64,000 nucleotides of DNA from Metallyticus violacea (GCA_030762175.1 CM060840.1:39252501-39316500); one strand, 5' to 3'. Positions 24,361 through 37,111 are shown, counted from the stretch's first letter. Notes: a model not told the origin generated them from the letters alone. Program-made: numbers and translations.

Positions 24361-24800
24361 CAGCTGGGTGGCTCAGCCGGTAGCGCTTGATACACGCACT
24401 CGATAGGTTCCGGGTTCAAATATCTTGGGTCAATTATCCTGGCTTTTTTTTTTTTTTTTTTTTTGAGGGGGGAGTGGTTTCTCCTGATGCTTAGGCGAAG
24501 GCTGAAATGGCTCTTTACTTTTTACGAATTTTCCACTTTCTCATTTCATATGCCGTTGGTTATGTTACAGTGTTATAAGCACTAGGATGAGGTGGGCTGG
24601 TACGCTGTGATCTTGGCTTGCGCTTTAGAAAGGTTTCTGCCCCGGGAGCTAGAATGGAAGTGTCCCTTTAACCTTCTTGGGGGAAGGATCGGGTGTTTTA
24701 TTCGGAAACATTGTTAGGCGCCCCGTTTTCGTCCGTGACTCACCACCCCATGGATCCTGGCAGCCCGGAGAATATCGAGGTAAATTTCGATGACTTATAG
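24361..24800 (+). mobile_element. SINE family B, copy 1
   Basis: The head is tRNA-like: ggtggctcagccggtagcgc carries the A box and gggttcaaat the B box (24409-24418). An oligo-T run of about 20 bp lies within the body (24443-24464). The body shares blocks with 36248-36715. These are the gatgcttaggcgaaggctg / gccgcttaggagaacgttg block, cttgcgcttt-gaaaggtt, tggaagtgtc and gttttattcggaaacat. The shared body is much longer than in family A. The 3' end and target-site duplication are not clear. The head suggests derivation from a tRNA with a TGGCTCAG D-arm. Confidence 0.7.
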
Positions 24801-24847
24801 TAAACTTTTTACTTGAAGCGTGTTTGATTACAACAATAATTATACAG

Positions 24848-25082
24848 TTTGGCGATTAGAAGAAGGCAAGTGAGAGGAATGTGCTACGTAAATATTTTCT
24901 ACCCCTCTCGTTATGTCCATGCCGATGGTTAGAAGTTCAGCAGACGTGCAAGCTCTGAGTCTGAGAGATCCTCATTCATATGGCAGCATGGAGATCCCAC
25001 GTGCACTCGTACGTGTGTAAGATAAACAAGTTCAAGTCCCCTCGCACTTTAAACCCGCACTCGCCTTCTTCTGATCGCCAGA
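24848..25082. mobile_element. 235-bp inverted-repeat element (MITE-like)
   Basis: The termini 24848-24872 and 25058-25082 are reverse complements with 22 of 25 positions matching (core ggcgattagaagaaggcaag). The similarity extends weakly outward for about six more bases. The interior has no coding sequence but contains gttcaagtcccctcgc, which looks like a B box, so a SINE-derived fold-back is an alternative. No target-site duplication was found. Confidence 0.5.
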
Positions 25083-27370
25083 CCGTAGTTGCTCCTGTAA
25101 AGTAGACTCATGGTCAACGCCTATAGAAACAAAGTTGTGCAATTTATGTGTTATGCAATGCAGATCAATCAACAGTTAATGAAGGTTTCTCTAGCAGAAG
25201 GGAGCGCATTAACAGTCTGTGTATCTACTGTCTCCCTCTCCAATTTGCATTCTCTTCCTCTTCCTCTTGGAAAGAGTGGGAAGGCAACTGACATGCGTTC
25301 GTTATCTTTTAGCATATGTGAGTAAGTTTTATAAACGTTTTACTTCAAAACCGCATGCTGTGATTGATTCAAACAGGGGCGAAAAACCGGTCCCGTCTTT
25401 GAAGCTACGCACGCCAGGATTGATGAAAGCTCATGTAAACAAACTGAACGAAATGTATATGGGATGCAATTTCCTCAATCACCGCTAGCGCTTTTCTCCT
25501 TCAATCTGTGAACATGTGTAAACTCTTGAATGGACCTCAGCATATTAAATAATTTCTAAATAATTGTAATTTATAAATAGCATGAATAGTCATAATGTAA
25601 TTAAAATGTTGTGCAAAAAATGCATTTAGTTATTACTTACAACTAATTATGTTAAACAAATGTCGCACAATATTCTTTCCAAATTTCACGACAATAGATG
25701 AAAATTATTTTAAATGCAGTCTGGAATGTTTACTTAAATAATGGGAACCAAATAATAGAAGACCTTTTTATTATACAAGTGTTTTCTTTATTTTCCTTTT
25801 CCAAATTAGCTTTTTAAGAATGTGAGCATGTTATATGCTACGTAATATTTGCATCAGTCTTATTTTATTCAACGAAAGAAAAACTTCAAAGCCAAACCAT
25901 TGCTTTTCTAATCACCACAAAATAAAAATAATTTTTAAATGTGTTCTTATATGATATTTAACTGTCTCTTTTCCTCCAATGAAATAGAAAGCAAAGGAGA
26001 TAGAAAACGGAATGGACTACAGAAAAAAAAACTTTAAAATAAAAATAGAGTGCACAACAATAATAATGGGTGTTATAGATTTCCTAACTCTCGAGCCAAG
26101 ATACGAAATAACTTGTTACTGAAATGTTACTATCAAAATAAGTATATTGTTAGTGGCAGTCTAGGCGACGTCATCCTATGAATGCAGATGGCATAAATAA
26201 GGAGTAGAGATAGCTCATGTAAAACGTGTTTCGACTTAAGCTGTTAGATTGGATTGAATCTTGACGACAACACGCCATGAAACTTGATGCAGATGTTTAG
26301 AAATGCTCCTCTAACAATGCGTTTTGTTTCAGAAGCAGTACCACATGATAAAGTAACCCTCTACCTTAAAAAAGATCATCTCTGAGCTAATGCGACTTTC
26401 TATTGAACTGGTAACAGTATAATTTCTATGGATGACTTCATATTTTCCTATAAAATTAATAAAATAAACATAAAAGGGAAAAAACTTCCTGATCATAGAT
26501 CATTCTCATCTTGTGGGAAGTCCATGGTTGTCAATTATCATAGCACTCGTGCTTCTTTCCAGTTAAATTTCTTTCGGTGCTGCAAATTCTTCAATTTTTT
26601 CCTTGGATAATGAAAAAAAAATCTCGCTGCTTAATTTCAGGGGGGTTGAAAATCACCCCACTTAACAGACATAACTGGAATCTGCTCTTCCTTGTAGTTT
26701 TAGGCTAGGTTTCATTATAATGATTGAGATAAGAAATTAAATGAGGTTCCTCATGGATTATTTCGAGTTATTTTATGTGTCTTGTAGAAAATGGACATTT
26801 TCTTTGAATTTAAGTTCAAGAGAATCAGGCCAACTACGAAGATATTATTGCTCACACAAAAACTTTAAAAAGCGATTTTTTTATCTAGTATTTCTAAAAA
26901 TATCTGTCCTTTCAGTAGAGGTTTCTACTACAGGCTTTGTTTGTGTACAGATCGCATGCTTTTCAAATTCGGCAAACTCTTCCATTATTTCAAAGTTAAA
27001 ATAACTTACTGAATTCATATAAATTAATTTAGAATAGCATTAAGAATGTAAGAACCATACAACAATAGTTGTATAACAACAAGTGTTTCGTTCAATGCTG
27101 ACACCAAATTTGACTGTCATTATTTTCGAACACAATGGACTATCATCCTTTTTTTTCCAAATGGTTGCTTTTGAAAAGCCTGGATATCTGTGAATCATTT
27201 TTCAATGATCATAATTGTAATCCTGTGCTAATTTTCAATTTAAAACAAAGATGACCCCGTTATTTCAAAGAATACATATTACTACACCGCAATTATTGTA
27301 CGAATAATAGTTTTATAATAAAATATTACAGCAATATTAATTAAGCAAAATGAATAGCTTTGTATGTTTA
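25083..27370. other. No gene recognised
   Basis: Open frames of 60-89 codons (for example 25219-25488 and 26741-27004 on the plus strand) lack recognisable domains. No repeat family was recognised. A hairpin or regulatory function cannot be judged. Confidence 0.4.
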
Positions 27371-28076
27371 TTAGCGAATTCCGAAGGAGTGAAACTATTT
27401 CAGCCGTACCCATAAAACATCTATTTTTTATCTAATTGTTTTTTTACCGAATTCTGAAGGAATATAGGTTATTTTTGGTTGTACCAATGGAAAGATGTTA
27501 TGCTAATCTATCCAAACCTGCATCGATCATACCTATTAGGCACCGAAAAACACAAAAATTATAAATATGTGTCAGTTTTTTGTCTCTCTCTATACACACG
27601 GTGTGTGTGTTAAAGCTCTAGAGGTCGTTATTTTTTGTTTTTCTCAATAAAATTCGGCATATAGCCATCAGTTAACAAAAGATTCGTCGAGTTCTTAACC
27701 AGCAAAAAAGGACTATTTGAGGGGAGTTAATCTATAGCTAAAATTAAAAATAAATAAATAAATAAATAAAAATTTTAAAAATTAAAAAATCGCTCTAGCG
27801 GCCACAATTTTAGCTTTATCTCAACGAAATTAGTGAAAAAACTTTAAAATAAATTGATAAAAGTAGTTAGAAAATAAAGCAATCGGGTCACTCGATGTAG
27901 AGGGATGCTTGAATGCTCTAGCGGCTGCAATTTTAAACGTTTTTAAAGGAAATTCGGAATATGCAATTGAAATATGTGGGGTTTACCTTAAAACAAAATT
28001 GGTGTAGCTTTGTCTCTCAGTGGTCATTTATTTCATTTAATTAATACTATATCATTAATTTTTGTTGTTAAATCTC

Positions 28077-28124
<48 letters not shown>

Positions 28125-28260
28125 TCTAAAATGTGATTTATCTTTAGTGATACTTATTAAATTGCAAGAATTCTAATTTTGCCTCCCTAATACCACCTAG
28201 TACCTAACGCCCATAACTATTTTTATTACAAGCTATTCAACCGTTGAGGAATTCGCTTTG
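27371..28260. repeat. Unclassified GCGAATTC-ended repeat, copy 2
   Basis: This is the second, shorter copy (0.89 kb) of the repeat at 15588-17008. It opens with ttagcgaattccgaagga, repeats the accgaattctgaaggaat motif at about 27448, and keeps the ttcgtcgagttcttaaccag block near 27688. It also keeps the tagctttgtctctcagtggt block near 28008, the internal (AAT)n array and the ccctaataccac block. It closes with gaggaattcgctttg at 28246-28260. The two copies differ by many substitutions and indels, so the family is old. Confidence 0.65.
28077..28124. repeat. (AAT)n microsatellite
   Basis: This AAT array of about 47 bp lies at the position homologous to the array at 16790-16829 in the other copy of the enclosing repeat. 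Confidence 0.9.
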
Positions 28261-29082
28261 TTTACGTAGCTCCTGCATGACGGACTTTTTATTTATTATC
28301 GGTTATAAAGAAATTTATTTTAATAAGAAAAATATTTTTCATATAATCAGTTACTAAAATGTTAAATAAATAAAGGAAATCTCCTATAAATATATATATA
28401 TTTGGTATTCATTTGCTTTGCTTTATTGTTAAGAATGGAATTCTTGGTTTAAATGTATATTTCGCTGTCAGTAATTGGTCAAAAGATAATTGTGGAGATA
28501 CCTTGTGGAGATTTTTTAATAAGACGGAGTTCTAATGTAAGAAAACAAAATATGAATCTGTAATCTCAAAATTAAAGCTCACTTTCTAAGTAAACTTGCT
28601 GAGCTACAACCAAAAACTGTGTCTCTAACCATTATAAGCGGGGAAACAGCGTATTTGCACTGTAATACATTTACATGCAACCTAAAACGAAATTTATTTA
28701 TCTTTTATGGGTCTCCCAATATTGCCGAAATGGATGAGGTCATCGACAGAAGAAAAACGCTCTGCCATTAGAATCACACCAAGTGTCAAGCTAGGGGACG
28801 TTAAATCCAATATCATTACCAAGCCTAAAACTCCCGACCCCATAAATATGTTCATAATAACGAGGCAGCAGTAAAACCCGCCACTGTGTGTATAAGGAGA
28901 GAAGTCGCCTGACTTGATTTACGCACTGCTGTAGCTCCATTCTGATGACATTAAGAGGAACGTCCAGCAACACCAACCGTAAACAAAAACGGCTTTATAC
29001 AATAACGCAGTAAATTTGCTCATCACACTTCTTTGAATGCAGCACATAGGATGATCATTTTTTTTTTATTTTGTGCTTTAGT
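28261..29082. other. No gene recognised
   Basis: A minus-strand open frame (28791-28976) contains an ATG-started stretch of about 50 codons without known domains. A less AT-rich patch spans about 28710-28990. This flanks the LINE insertion that follows. Confidence 0.35.
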
Positions 29083-29129
29083 TATGAAGAATACAACAAG
29101 GACAAGTCCTTGGGAAAATCCTTGTCAGT

Positions 29130-29460
29130 GGACCTAATCCCACACTCACTAGAACGTTCTTAATATTGGGAAGGAAAAAGTTAAGGAGAGAAGTGGGATT
29201 AATTACTGGACATGGTCAATTTAAGAAACATCTCCCGAAAATGGGACTCTTCCAGGGAGACTTTGTGGACAATATCACGAGACTGAAAAGCACTTACTCT
29301 GAATATGAAGCCCTGGAGAGAAGAAGAAATCAACTCTTCGGTTCACAAACTATCCCAATATGGATGATTCCCCTATAGGAAACAACGGTCTGGATCTCGT
29401 CAAGAACACTGTAAAGCATTTGCGGCTGGCAAATAAGCCTATGGCTGAAGTGCGGGAGGT
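29130..29460 (+). pseudogene. LINE ORF2 C-terminal fragment
   Basis: The frame at 29166-29378 reads LGRKKLRREVGLITGHGQF, then KKHLPKMGLFQGD and EYEALERRRNQLFGS. These match the conserved C-terminal region after the reverse transcriptase/RNase H part of insect Jockey/R1-type LINEs (usual form RxxLRxxVGLLTGHxxLxxHLxxMGL...C.C..CEALxxxRxxxFG). The cysteines of the zinc-knuckle part are lost. The remaining coding sequence drifts through frameshifts to the end near 29460. It is inactive. Confidence 0.7.
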
Positions 29461-29489
29461 CTCCAAAAGCTCTGTCCTATATCCCCTCC

Positions 29490-29980
<491 letters not shown>

Positions 29981-29991
29981 TGAAGAATACA

Positions 29992-30605
29992 GACAGCAGT
30001 GCAAAATAAGATAGCTATTAACGTTCAGCAGAGTAACACAGATCAAAACGCAATCTTTTTCAAAGATCGAACATACCTAACAATTAAGCATCTAGATTTA
30101 ATATTAATCTTAATCCAACATCAAGGTCACAATCTTCCTTTTGGGAAAAGGATAGTTAACTATTATCAAAAGAAATACAAGGATGGTCATGTGTAAAAGA
30201 TATGACCCTAATTAAGAAAAAAAATTTGAATTTGGACAAAATTTATATGAAAATGCACTAGAATGAAATTACATACAATCGTACTGTTGTTGAGCTTACA
30301 GGAGCTTTCTGAACGGTTGGAGAATCACAAGATTTGTGTGAGAGCTTCCGTTCTCTACAGCAAGTTTGAACAAAAATTGATAGTCTCCATCTGTAGTACA
30401 CTTGAACTTGTGAATGGAAGATGCAAATAGCAATATTTGAGAATAAATACATTTCTGGGGGAAACTCCGAACATTTTTACTTCCAACATGATTAAGACCT
30501 GCCACATTTAAAGAAGTAATACAATGAAGAAGATAGCATTGTTTGTCCTTATAGCTCCATGAACTGATGTTGCATGATATGTATGTGGACTTTTTTTATA
30601 ATCTC
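29992..30605. other. Non-coding stretch, no gene recognised
   Basis: Overlapping minus-strand open frames at 30258-30505 have no known domain. Nothing else is recognised. Confidence 0.45.
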
Positions 30606-30928
30606 CATGAAACTAGTCGGTCCTGGTAGTGTAGTGGTAACCATACTTGCCTTCTAAACCAAAGATCGCGGGTTTAATCCCGGCTAGGACCCATGGATTT
30701 TTTTCGGGCGTAAAAATCCTAAGTAGATATGGCTTCCTTCGGAAGGGAAGTAAAGCCATGGGTCCCATTTGTACATTTACAGCACAAAAAAGAACCTCAA
30801 GCCTGAAAGGAGAGGCCTCTGAGAAAAATTTGTCGGCCGTTGCACGCCCTGAATTGAATGGGGAAGCTGATGACCTGAGATGTTAAAGAGCGTCCGTAAA
30901 TAAACCAAATCAAAAATCATGAAACTAG
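30606..30928 (+). mobile_element. SINE family A, complete reference copy
   Basis: This is a full-length SINE at 30617-30917 between perfect 11-bp target-site duplications catgaaactag (30606-30616 and 30918-30928). The head is tRNA-like, with A box tagtgtagtggt (30627-30638) and B box ggtttaatcc (30671-30680) of an RNA polymerase III promoter. The body contains cttccttcggaagggaag (a hairpin), the aagaacctcaagcctgaaag block and the cgttgcacgccctgaattga block. It ends in a short A-rich tail taaataaaccaaatcaaaaat. A 79-codon open frame across it is an artefact. The perfect duplications suggest it is the youngest family A copy here. Confidence 0.9.
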
Positions 30929-33591
30929 AACGTTGTATCTTAGTTTTAAACTGTGTATTATTTTAAAATTAAGTTGTTCCTAAAATTCATTACTAGTTAA
31001 TGAATTTAATTTATAGTGATAGTATGGTTTTAATATATGTACAGGTGTTCAGCAATTTACCTTCTGACGAAAATGTCTTATTCAATAAGTCCTGAGTACT
31101 AGCATTACAAAGATTGCGTAAATCATCATTTACTTATAACAATATTGTATCATAGCTATGCCGTTAATTAGCTACACATAAATTTCACTAATAGTTTCAT
31201 TTTTATAATGTGAGATATTTATTATAACAGTAGCACTTCTACATGTTTTCCTTTGTCACGTAAGTAAGCGCCTAATTCTGAAAACTGCTCATCAGGGGTA
31301 TCGCTTGCATTTAAGTATTACTCACAATTTAAAATAATATTAAACTGTTTTTATAAAGGCTGCATATCCCTGCCTACTTCTATCGCCCTCTCTGCCGCAC
31401 TTATGTAAGCAGCATCTCATTATGTCTGTTGTAACAGTTACATTTCTGTAAAAATGCAGGCTCTTTCAAAATAAATCAAATTGGTTACCTGATATTTAGT
31501 CCAGTGGATGTTATGTCGGTGTAGTAGTCGCTGTCCCTGTTACCACTATTATCCTATTATTATCGCATCGTCTTCATCAGTCAGCACTTCGTCACTGTCG
31601 TCCTCAGAATTTCGCAAATATATTATTATTATTATTATTATTATTATTGTTGTTGTTGTTGTTGTTGTTGATTCTAACATTTCTTCATTTCCTCTTTCTT
31701 TCCTAAAGTCTTCCTCTGGTAATTTTTCAGAGTGTACAAGTAGGATTCCCAGTCTTTCTGTGTCGATAAGTCAATTTCCTAAACCACCAATTATGATTGG
31801 TATAACTATGAAAAAGATTATAATGAAGGCATGAGCTATAACAATTACGTTATAGATTTGATCATCTCCAATTAAAGATCCTGGTTGTCTGAGTCGTTGT
31901 CCATTTCTTCGTTAACGAGTCTTTCATCTTAAATATTATTTTTTTATTTGCAAGTCCCCGCTTTATATGAGATCACATATTCTGTATTGGATTGTAATGA
32001 CAATAATGAGGCAATCAAATTACCTTATGCCACCTTTCATTAATCATTACATTACAGTTCATACATTTTAGATTGATTTTTGCACGTTTTTCTTTCATTT
32101 GTCGAAAACTGAATATCCCCCTTTTTGCAACCATTGAATGATAGCATCTTTTCTATTTGATGTATTTGGAATTTTGTTTATAGTGACCAAATGTTAAGGG
32201 GAATTATCCATTATTATTGTAATTCTCTCTTCTAAATAATTTAGGAAATCATTCTAAAACTACCCTTTAAATGCTAAAGCTGTTATTTCCTCATGACAGA
32301 AGTTCATTTAAAACGAAATACCCATTTGCTCTCTTGTACAAAATCTGATTTCGCAGATTCTACATGACAAATGATAAGCCTGCTACCCTTCCCCATAGGT
32401 ACTTTCAGCTCACTATTTTTAGAGGATTCTTTCCAACTCGATTTTTGAGTGTGGTATTGATTAACCCTAGTTTCTTTTAAATAAAAGATTTTTCTTCTGT
32501 CGTCAGAAATTGGAATGATACATTGATCGCGGGAATTGTAACAACCTCCACAATGTCAGTCCTCTCCATTAAGAGTTTATGTCCATCATTTGTATTTCTG
32601 TATTTGAAGTCGAAATTGCGAAACATTCTTTAGGTGGATGAATTAGAGCCTTTGTATGAAATATTGGTTTTTAAATTTTTGTAATTTTGTCTATTGTTGG
32701 AAATTCACATACATCGAAAACAATCCTTCGTACAACGCGTTGTCAATGTCATTTAAATGTGTAACTCTCTTATGGGGCCCTTCATGTTTTGTAGGTGACA
32801 CAAACACCGAGGCAACACCGCAGTCAGATCTTTGGACCTTAACACCGATACATTATTTTTATTTACACCACATGCCTTCTGTTACGCTTTGGCATTTTGG
32901 GAATATCGACCGTGCGATAGGCACACTTATGATATTGGTCCTATTTTCCGGTTTGATACACGTAACAGGGGGACAAATGCAACCAGCATAACCAACACTT
33001 CAGTGTGCCGGGCCTGTTCTACTATGCGAAGTTGTCAACATATTTCGAGGTGGCATGTAAGCAGCATACTTGTCATAAGTATGATAAGGCATTGGGCATT
33101 GCTACGGCGCGCCAAACCCGCCTTGTTAGCTTTGGAAAGAGTAGTTAAATTTGAACGCAGGCAGCATAAATAATGTATTGCTTCCCTGCACGTAACGGCT
33201 ATGGATTCATTTTCTGAAGCGTTATTATCAATTATGTTTGTTTGTCATTTAAAATTATTTTAAAGATACGACTAGCTCCGTTAATTCTCACTCGCATTAA
33301 ATGATTAAGCTACCTTTAGCTTTTCAGAAATGTAAAGTAATCGAAGTGAAGAACAAAGTTAAGTTCCAAAAAGAGAAAGCGTGAATATTGTGTGATATTA
33401 AGCAATCTATTTGCAAGACCTGAAATTAGCAGACTGCAAAAAAACTACAATCTATGATTTTGAGGCCCACAAATTAAGTATCATTATCTTTAAATGCATT
33501 AATTTGCACTGATTTCACCATTTAATGGCAGTACCTTGGTATTATTCATAATTTACATTATTATCAAGATTTTTATATTTAAATGTCATGC
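30929..33591. other. No gene recognised; compound microsatellite inside
   Basis: A compound (ATT)n(GTT)n tract lies at about 31619-31670. Two overlapping plus-strand open frames (32656-32991 and 32832-33173) cross a less AT-rich patch. Neither starts with a well-placed ATG or shows a known domain, though an exon or an unrecognised repeat is possible. The remainder is AT-rich. Confidence 0.4.
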
Positions 33592-33900
33592 CATGCCACT
33601 CCTATTATTATTTTATTTATTTACGAACACTACCAGATCATAAACGTCCCATTCAATTCAGGGCGTGAAATGACCGATAAGTTTTGATTAGAGGCCTCTT
33701 CTTTCAGGCTTGAGATTTTTTTACGTGCCTTACATCTAAACATGAGACCAACAGCTTTACTTCCCTTGCGAATGAAGCCATGCTTAGAATTTTTACGCCC
33801 GAAAAAATCCCTCAACTTTGACCGTTATTGAACCCCGATCTTGGGTTTACGAGGCAAATATGGTTACCCACTAGACCACCGGGAGCGACATGCCATTCCT
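33592..33900 (-). mobile_element. SINE family A, minus strand, with target-site duplication
   Basis: This family A SINE at 33604-33888 is in reverse orientation. It is flanked by catgccactcct (33592-33603) and catgccattcct (33889-33900), a 12-bp duplication with one mismatch. Reading the minus strand, the tRNA head is at the right end (ccggtggtctagtgggtaacc) and the A-rich tail with TAAATAAAATAATAATAGG at the left. Internal blocks match 30617-30917. Confidence 0.85.
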
Positions 33901-36247
33901 GCTGTAATATTATTTAACTGTATTGCAATTATGATTCAATAGCACTCTGAATTTCTTGTTATTTTTTCCAATAGCTTATAGTTCAATATGCTATAACCTT
34001 TATTTTGGAATTACTTTTTTTAACTTAAAACGTATGTAAAAGTATGAGAAAAATTATAGCATATTCGTTAATTTTTTCGCAGTTTTCAATTATATAATTA
34101 TTTTTATCTCGTTTATAATTACCCAAAATGAGTTGTTGGTGTCATAGAGCACTTTGGAAAGAGGTGCGTGGTTCAGAATGTTGATAAGAGATAACAGAGT
34201 AAGTTTCAGCACTGTCTTTGTGAAATTTACTTGTGTAATACGTTTAATAAGCTTCGTTTTAAGCAATGATTAATTTATTTTTTGCAAAATTCGGCTAATG
34301 AATGTTTTTGCTTCCTACTCTTCCTAATGGCTGAAAAGAGACTACGAAATAATAATTCAGAATGGATTAAAACTGGGTACAAGGAAAGCCAGATGTAAAC
34401 AAAGCTGGAGAACTTTAAGAAGAAAGATTTGTAAGGCCAGGAAGTTTGAGAATGAAGCTGAGAATTTCCTAGGAAAAGTAACAACTTACAGTTACAAGGA
34501 GCAGAATCAGATTGATTACTGATAAAGTTAAGCACATTCAGGGTTGATGTGCCTTGGTCCATGCTTTGATAATAAACCAAAGCTTTCGCCAGCTTCTGCG
34601 GCATCATCGTCAGTGAAATGAGGTGAAAAGCAAGTGACGAGCAAGTGTTGATTGTTTGCTATTGTGTGTAAGGTTTGGTTTAGTATCAAAACAAAACCAG
34701 AAAGAAAATTTTAACTTAACAGTGATAGCACCTTCTCGTGAAAGTCGAAGGTGCATTACAAGAACCAGATTATTGTTGTGTTCCAAGATTTAGAATGCAT
34801 ATGTTCTTGAAATTTCACTTCCTAGACTTGAAACCTGGAACATTTTCTAAATGGCTGCAATGACATCTTTGGTGAACATGATGAGAAGTTACATAACACA
34901 TATTCAGAGTGAAAAATCGGTAATAAAGAACTTTTATTTGTAATAGTATAATAATAATAAAAATAATAATAAAAAAATAAAAATAATAATAAATCATATA
35001 AATTTTTGACCACAGACGTATTTTTCTTATATAATAATATTTTTAAATATTTATTTAAAATAAATTTTATATACAAACTTTTTGATAGTTTTATTCACAA
35101 TACCATATTTCAAATTCGTAAATTCATAGATTAAAACTTGTTGATAATTAGGATTTTAATCTATGTAACTCAATCAAAATTGTGCAATATGAAGAGTATA
35201 TACAAAAATCGTATTCTGTTCTCAAATAACTATAAATCATAACCTTTTTATTTTTTAATGTATGAAATAACTACCATGCGCGATTTTAGTGAAAATTGAG
35301 CACTTAAACATGAACATTTTCTTATATTCATGAGAGAAAAGATACAACTTGAATAAATAAATATAAGGAAGAGAGCAAATCTTTTCAAAATGGATACTAA
35401 TCTTTTATTCTAGGAGGCCTTTAATATCAGAACAAAGACTTGAGAGTTATTTGTTTTAAGTTGACACTAAATAAGAACAAACATTTTCTTGACTTCTTCT
35501 TCTTCTACTTTTTTTTTTTTTAATTGTATAGTCCATTTAACACACGACTAAGCGTTCCCATTCCAGTCAAATGTGCTTCACCCACGTCTCTGGGTTAGGA
35601 ATGTAAAAACCCAAACGATATGGCGAATGTGTGCAACACAACATCGACTCGCAACGGACAACACGGGGCGGGAGTGTACTGCAAACGAGCACAGTTCATA
35701 AATCGCTCAGCTGGTTTTGCATATCTGTCATCGGGGCGGGAGTGACGTATCGACACACGGCCGATTGTGTACACTGAAACAGAGGAGGTTCTGACTAGGC
35801 ATGAATTCCTAACAAGTGAAGTGTAAAAAGTGATAATGATCTGCTGCGTACGTGTACATAAATGTGAAGAAGAGAAAGAGAGAAAAAAGAGGTGGAGTGT
35901 GTGAGTGATTTCACATCTAAAAAAAAAAAAAAAAAAAAAAAAAATCAGTGCTGCTAATAACGCGCTTTGGAAGAATAGCTTATCAGCTCTCTTACTAGTT
36001 TTCGGGTGAGCTATGCGCATACGCGCACCTATTAATGAAGAGGCAAAATAAATTATAGGTAGGCAATATTTATTGTCAAAAACTATAGTTCTTTTAATTA
36101 TATAATTTCACTGTTATTTTCTACTTACTATGGCTATTTCTATCTGGCAACCTTTTGTTTCAGTGTCACCGTCGAAAAATTGGCAGCCATGCACCCTTCA
36201 AACACACAAAAGTTGAATAATATAAAGATGTCATTCTCATTTCAGTC
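33901..36247. other. No gene recognised; GC-richer patch and A-tract
   Basis: A minus-strand ATG-started open frame of 110 codons (34275-34607) has no known domain. A less AT-rich patch (about 35540-36020) holds ggggcgggagtg twice (35665 and 35735 regions) and a 26-bp A-run (35919-35944). A retroposed sequence or a promoter region are both possible. A 141-codon minus-strand frame over the A-run starts with a good ATG but is dominated by the homopolymer and has no recognisable features. Confidence 0.35.
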
Positions 36248-36715
36248 TTACCGATCGCGGTGGCTCAGGCGGAAACGCTTGGGCTCAAATCCCTTGGTGT
36301 TGCCCATCCTCATCTCCGGATTTTAGCATTTCCCCTGGCCGCTTAGGAGAACGTTGGAATGGATATTTACTTTCCACGAATGTTCTCCCTTCCATTTCTA
36401 TTCTGTTGGTTTTATTAAGCGAGTAAAAGTGCCAGGCGAAGTTGACTAGCGCGGCGTGATGGTAACTTGCGCTTTGGAAAGGTTTTCTGGCACGGCGTCT
36501 GGTATGGAAGTGTCTCTTCTGAGGGGCTCAAACTCCTTGGCGGGGGGTGGGGCCTCCATCTGCATCGAGATGTTTTATTTGAAAACATACCTGGGAGCCC
36601 GTGTCTCACTATTACTGGATTCCGGTTGCTGTATGTATCACTCAATGAAATTCTTCCTCCCTTTGGAAGCGTAGACCCCAACGGCCAGCAGATCCTCTTC
36701 CGCCCCTAAGTATCT
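36248..36715 (+). mobile_element. SINE family B, copy 2
   Basis: The head gatcgcggtggctcaggcgg (A box) and gggctcaaatccc (B box) form a shortened tRNA-like region. The body repeats the blocks of 24361-24800: gccgcttaggagaacgttgg, cttgcgctttggaaaggtt, tggaagtgtc and gttttatttgaaaaca. It lacks the oligo-T run of copy 1. Open frames on both strands across it are artefacts. The target-site duplication is not evident. Confidence 0.7.
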
Positions 36716-36899
36716 CATTCCAGCCTTGCAATTAGTTCCTTGTGTAACAACTTGACATGAGGTGTTGATTTTTGTGAAGAGGTAGGGTTATGTTCATAAT
36801 TGTGGCTCACTTGCAGTTTTCTAAGTGTTTCTATGCATCACTTTGAGTTGATTTATGTTGTCTTTCTTCATGAAATCCATAAACAACATTCTCTCTCTA

Positions 36900-37110
36900 T
36901 TCTTATTTTATGCACATAGCTTACGTGGTGATGCATTTGGCTGGAGATTAGTGTTTGGTAACAGGAGACCTAGTCGTTGTCTACTTTTATCATAAACATG
37001 CAGAAATGTGTTTTCCTCATTTGTGTAACGTTCCAGAAAGTTGCTTGTCAGCATTTTCAGAACCCACCGGCTACAGATCCATCTGTAAGCCAATTCCTTA
37101 ATAATTACCA
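36900..37110 (-). pseudogene. Mariner-type transposase remnant (between helix-turn-helix and catalytic domain)
   Basis: The minus-strand frame contains ELAYRWICSRWVLKMLTSN, then FLERYTNEENTFLH. These match the segment of SETMAR-like mariner transposases with LGYRKICSRWVPRMLT, followed by FLERYxxEGExFLxRI, which leads to the first catalytic aspartate (GDETW). The intervening residues and the aspartate are missing or shifted. A short neighbouring segment (LQPNASPRKL) could be the SPxPKK block. No ends are visible. Confidence 0.5.
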
Positions 37111-37111
37111 A

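Noticed and set aside
24361..24440. Possible functional tRNA gene
   Set aside because: The tRNA-like head lacks a proper acceptor stem and leads into the SINE family B body shared with 36.3 kb.
30617..30700. Possible functional tRNA gene
   Set aside because: The A and B boxes are there, but the cloverleaf does not close properly and SINE body plus target-site duplications follow.
35595..36020. 141-codon minus-strand open frame, the longest in the window
   Set aside because: It contains a poly-Phe run from the A-tract and no recognisable domain; more likely chance in a GC-richer patch.
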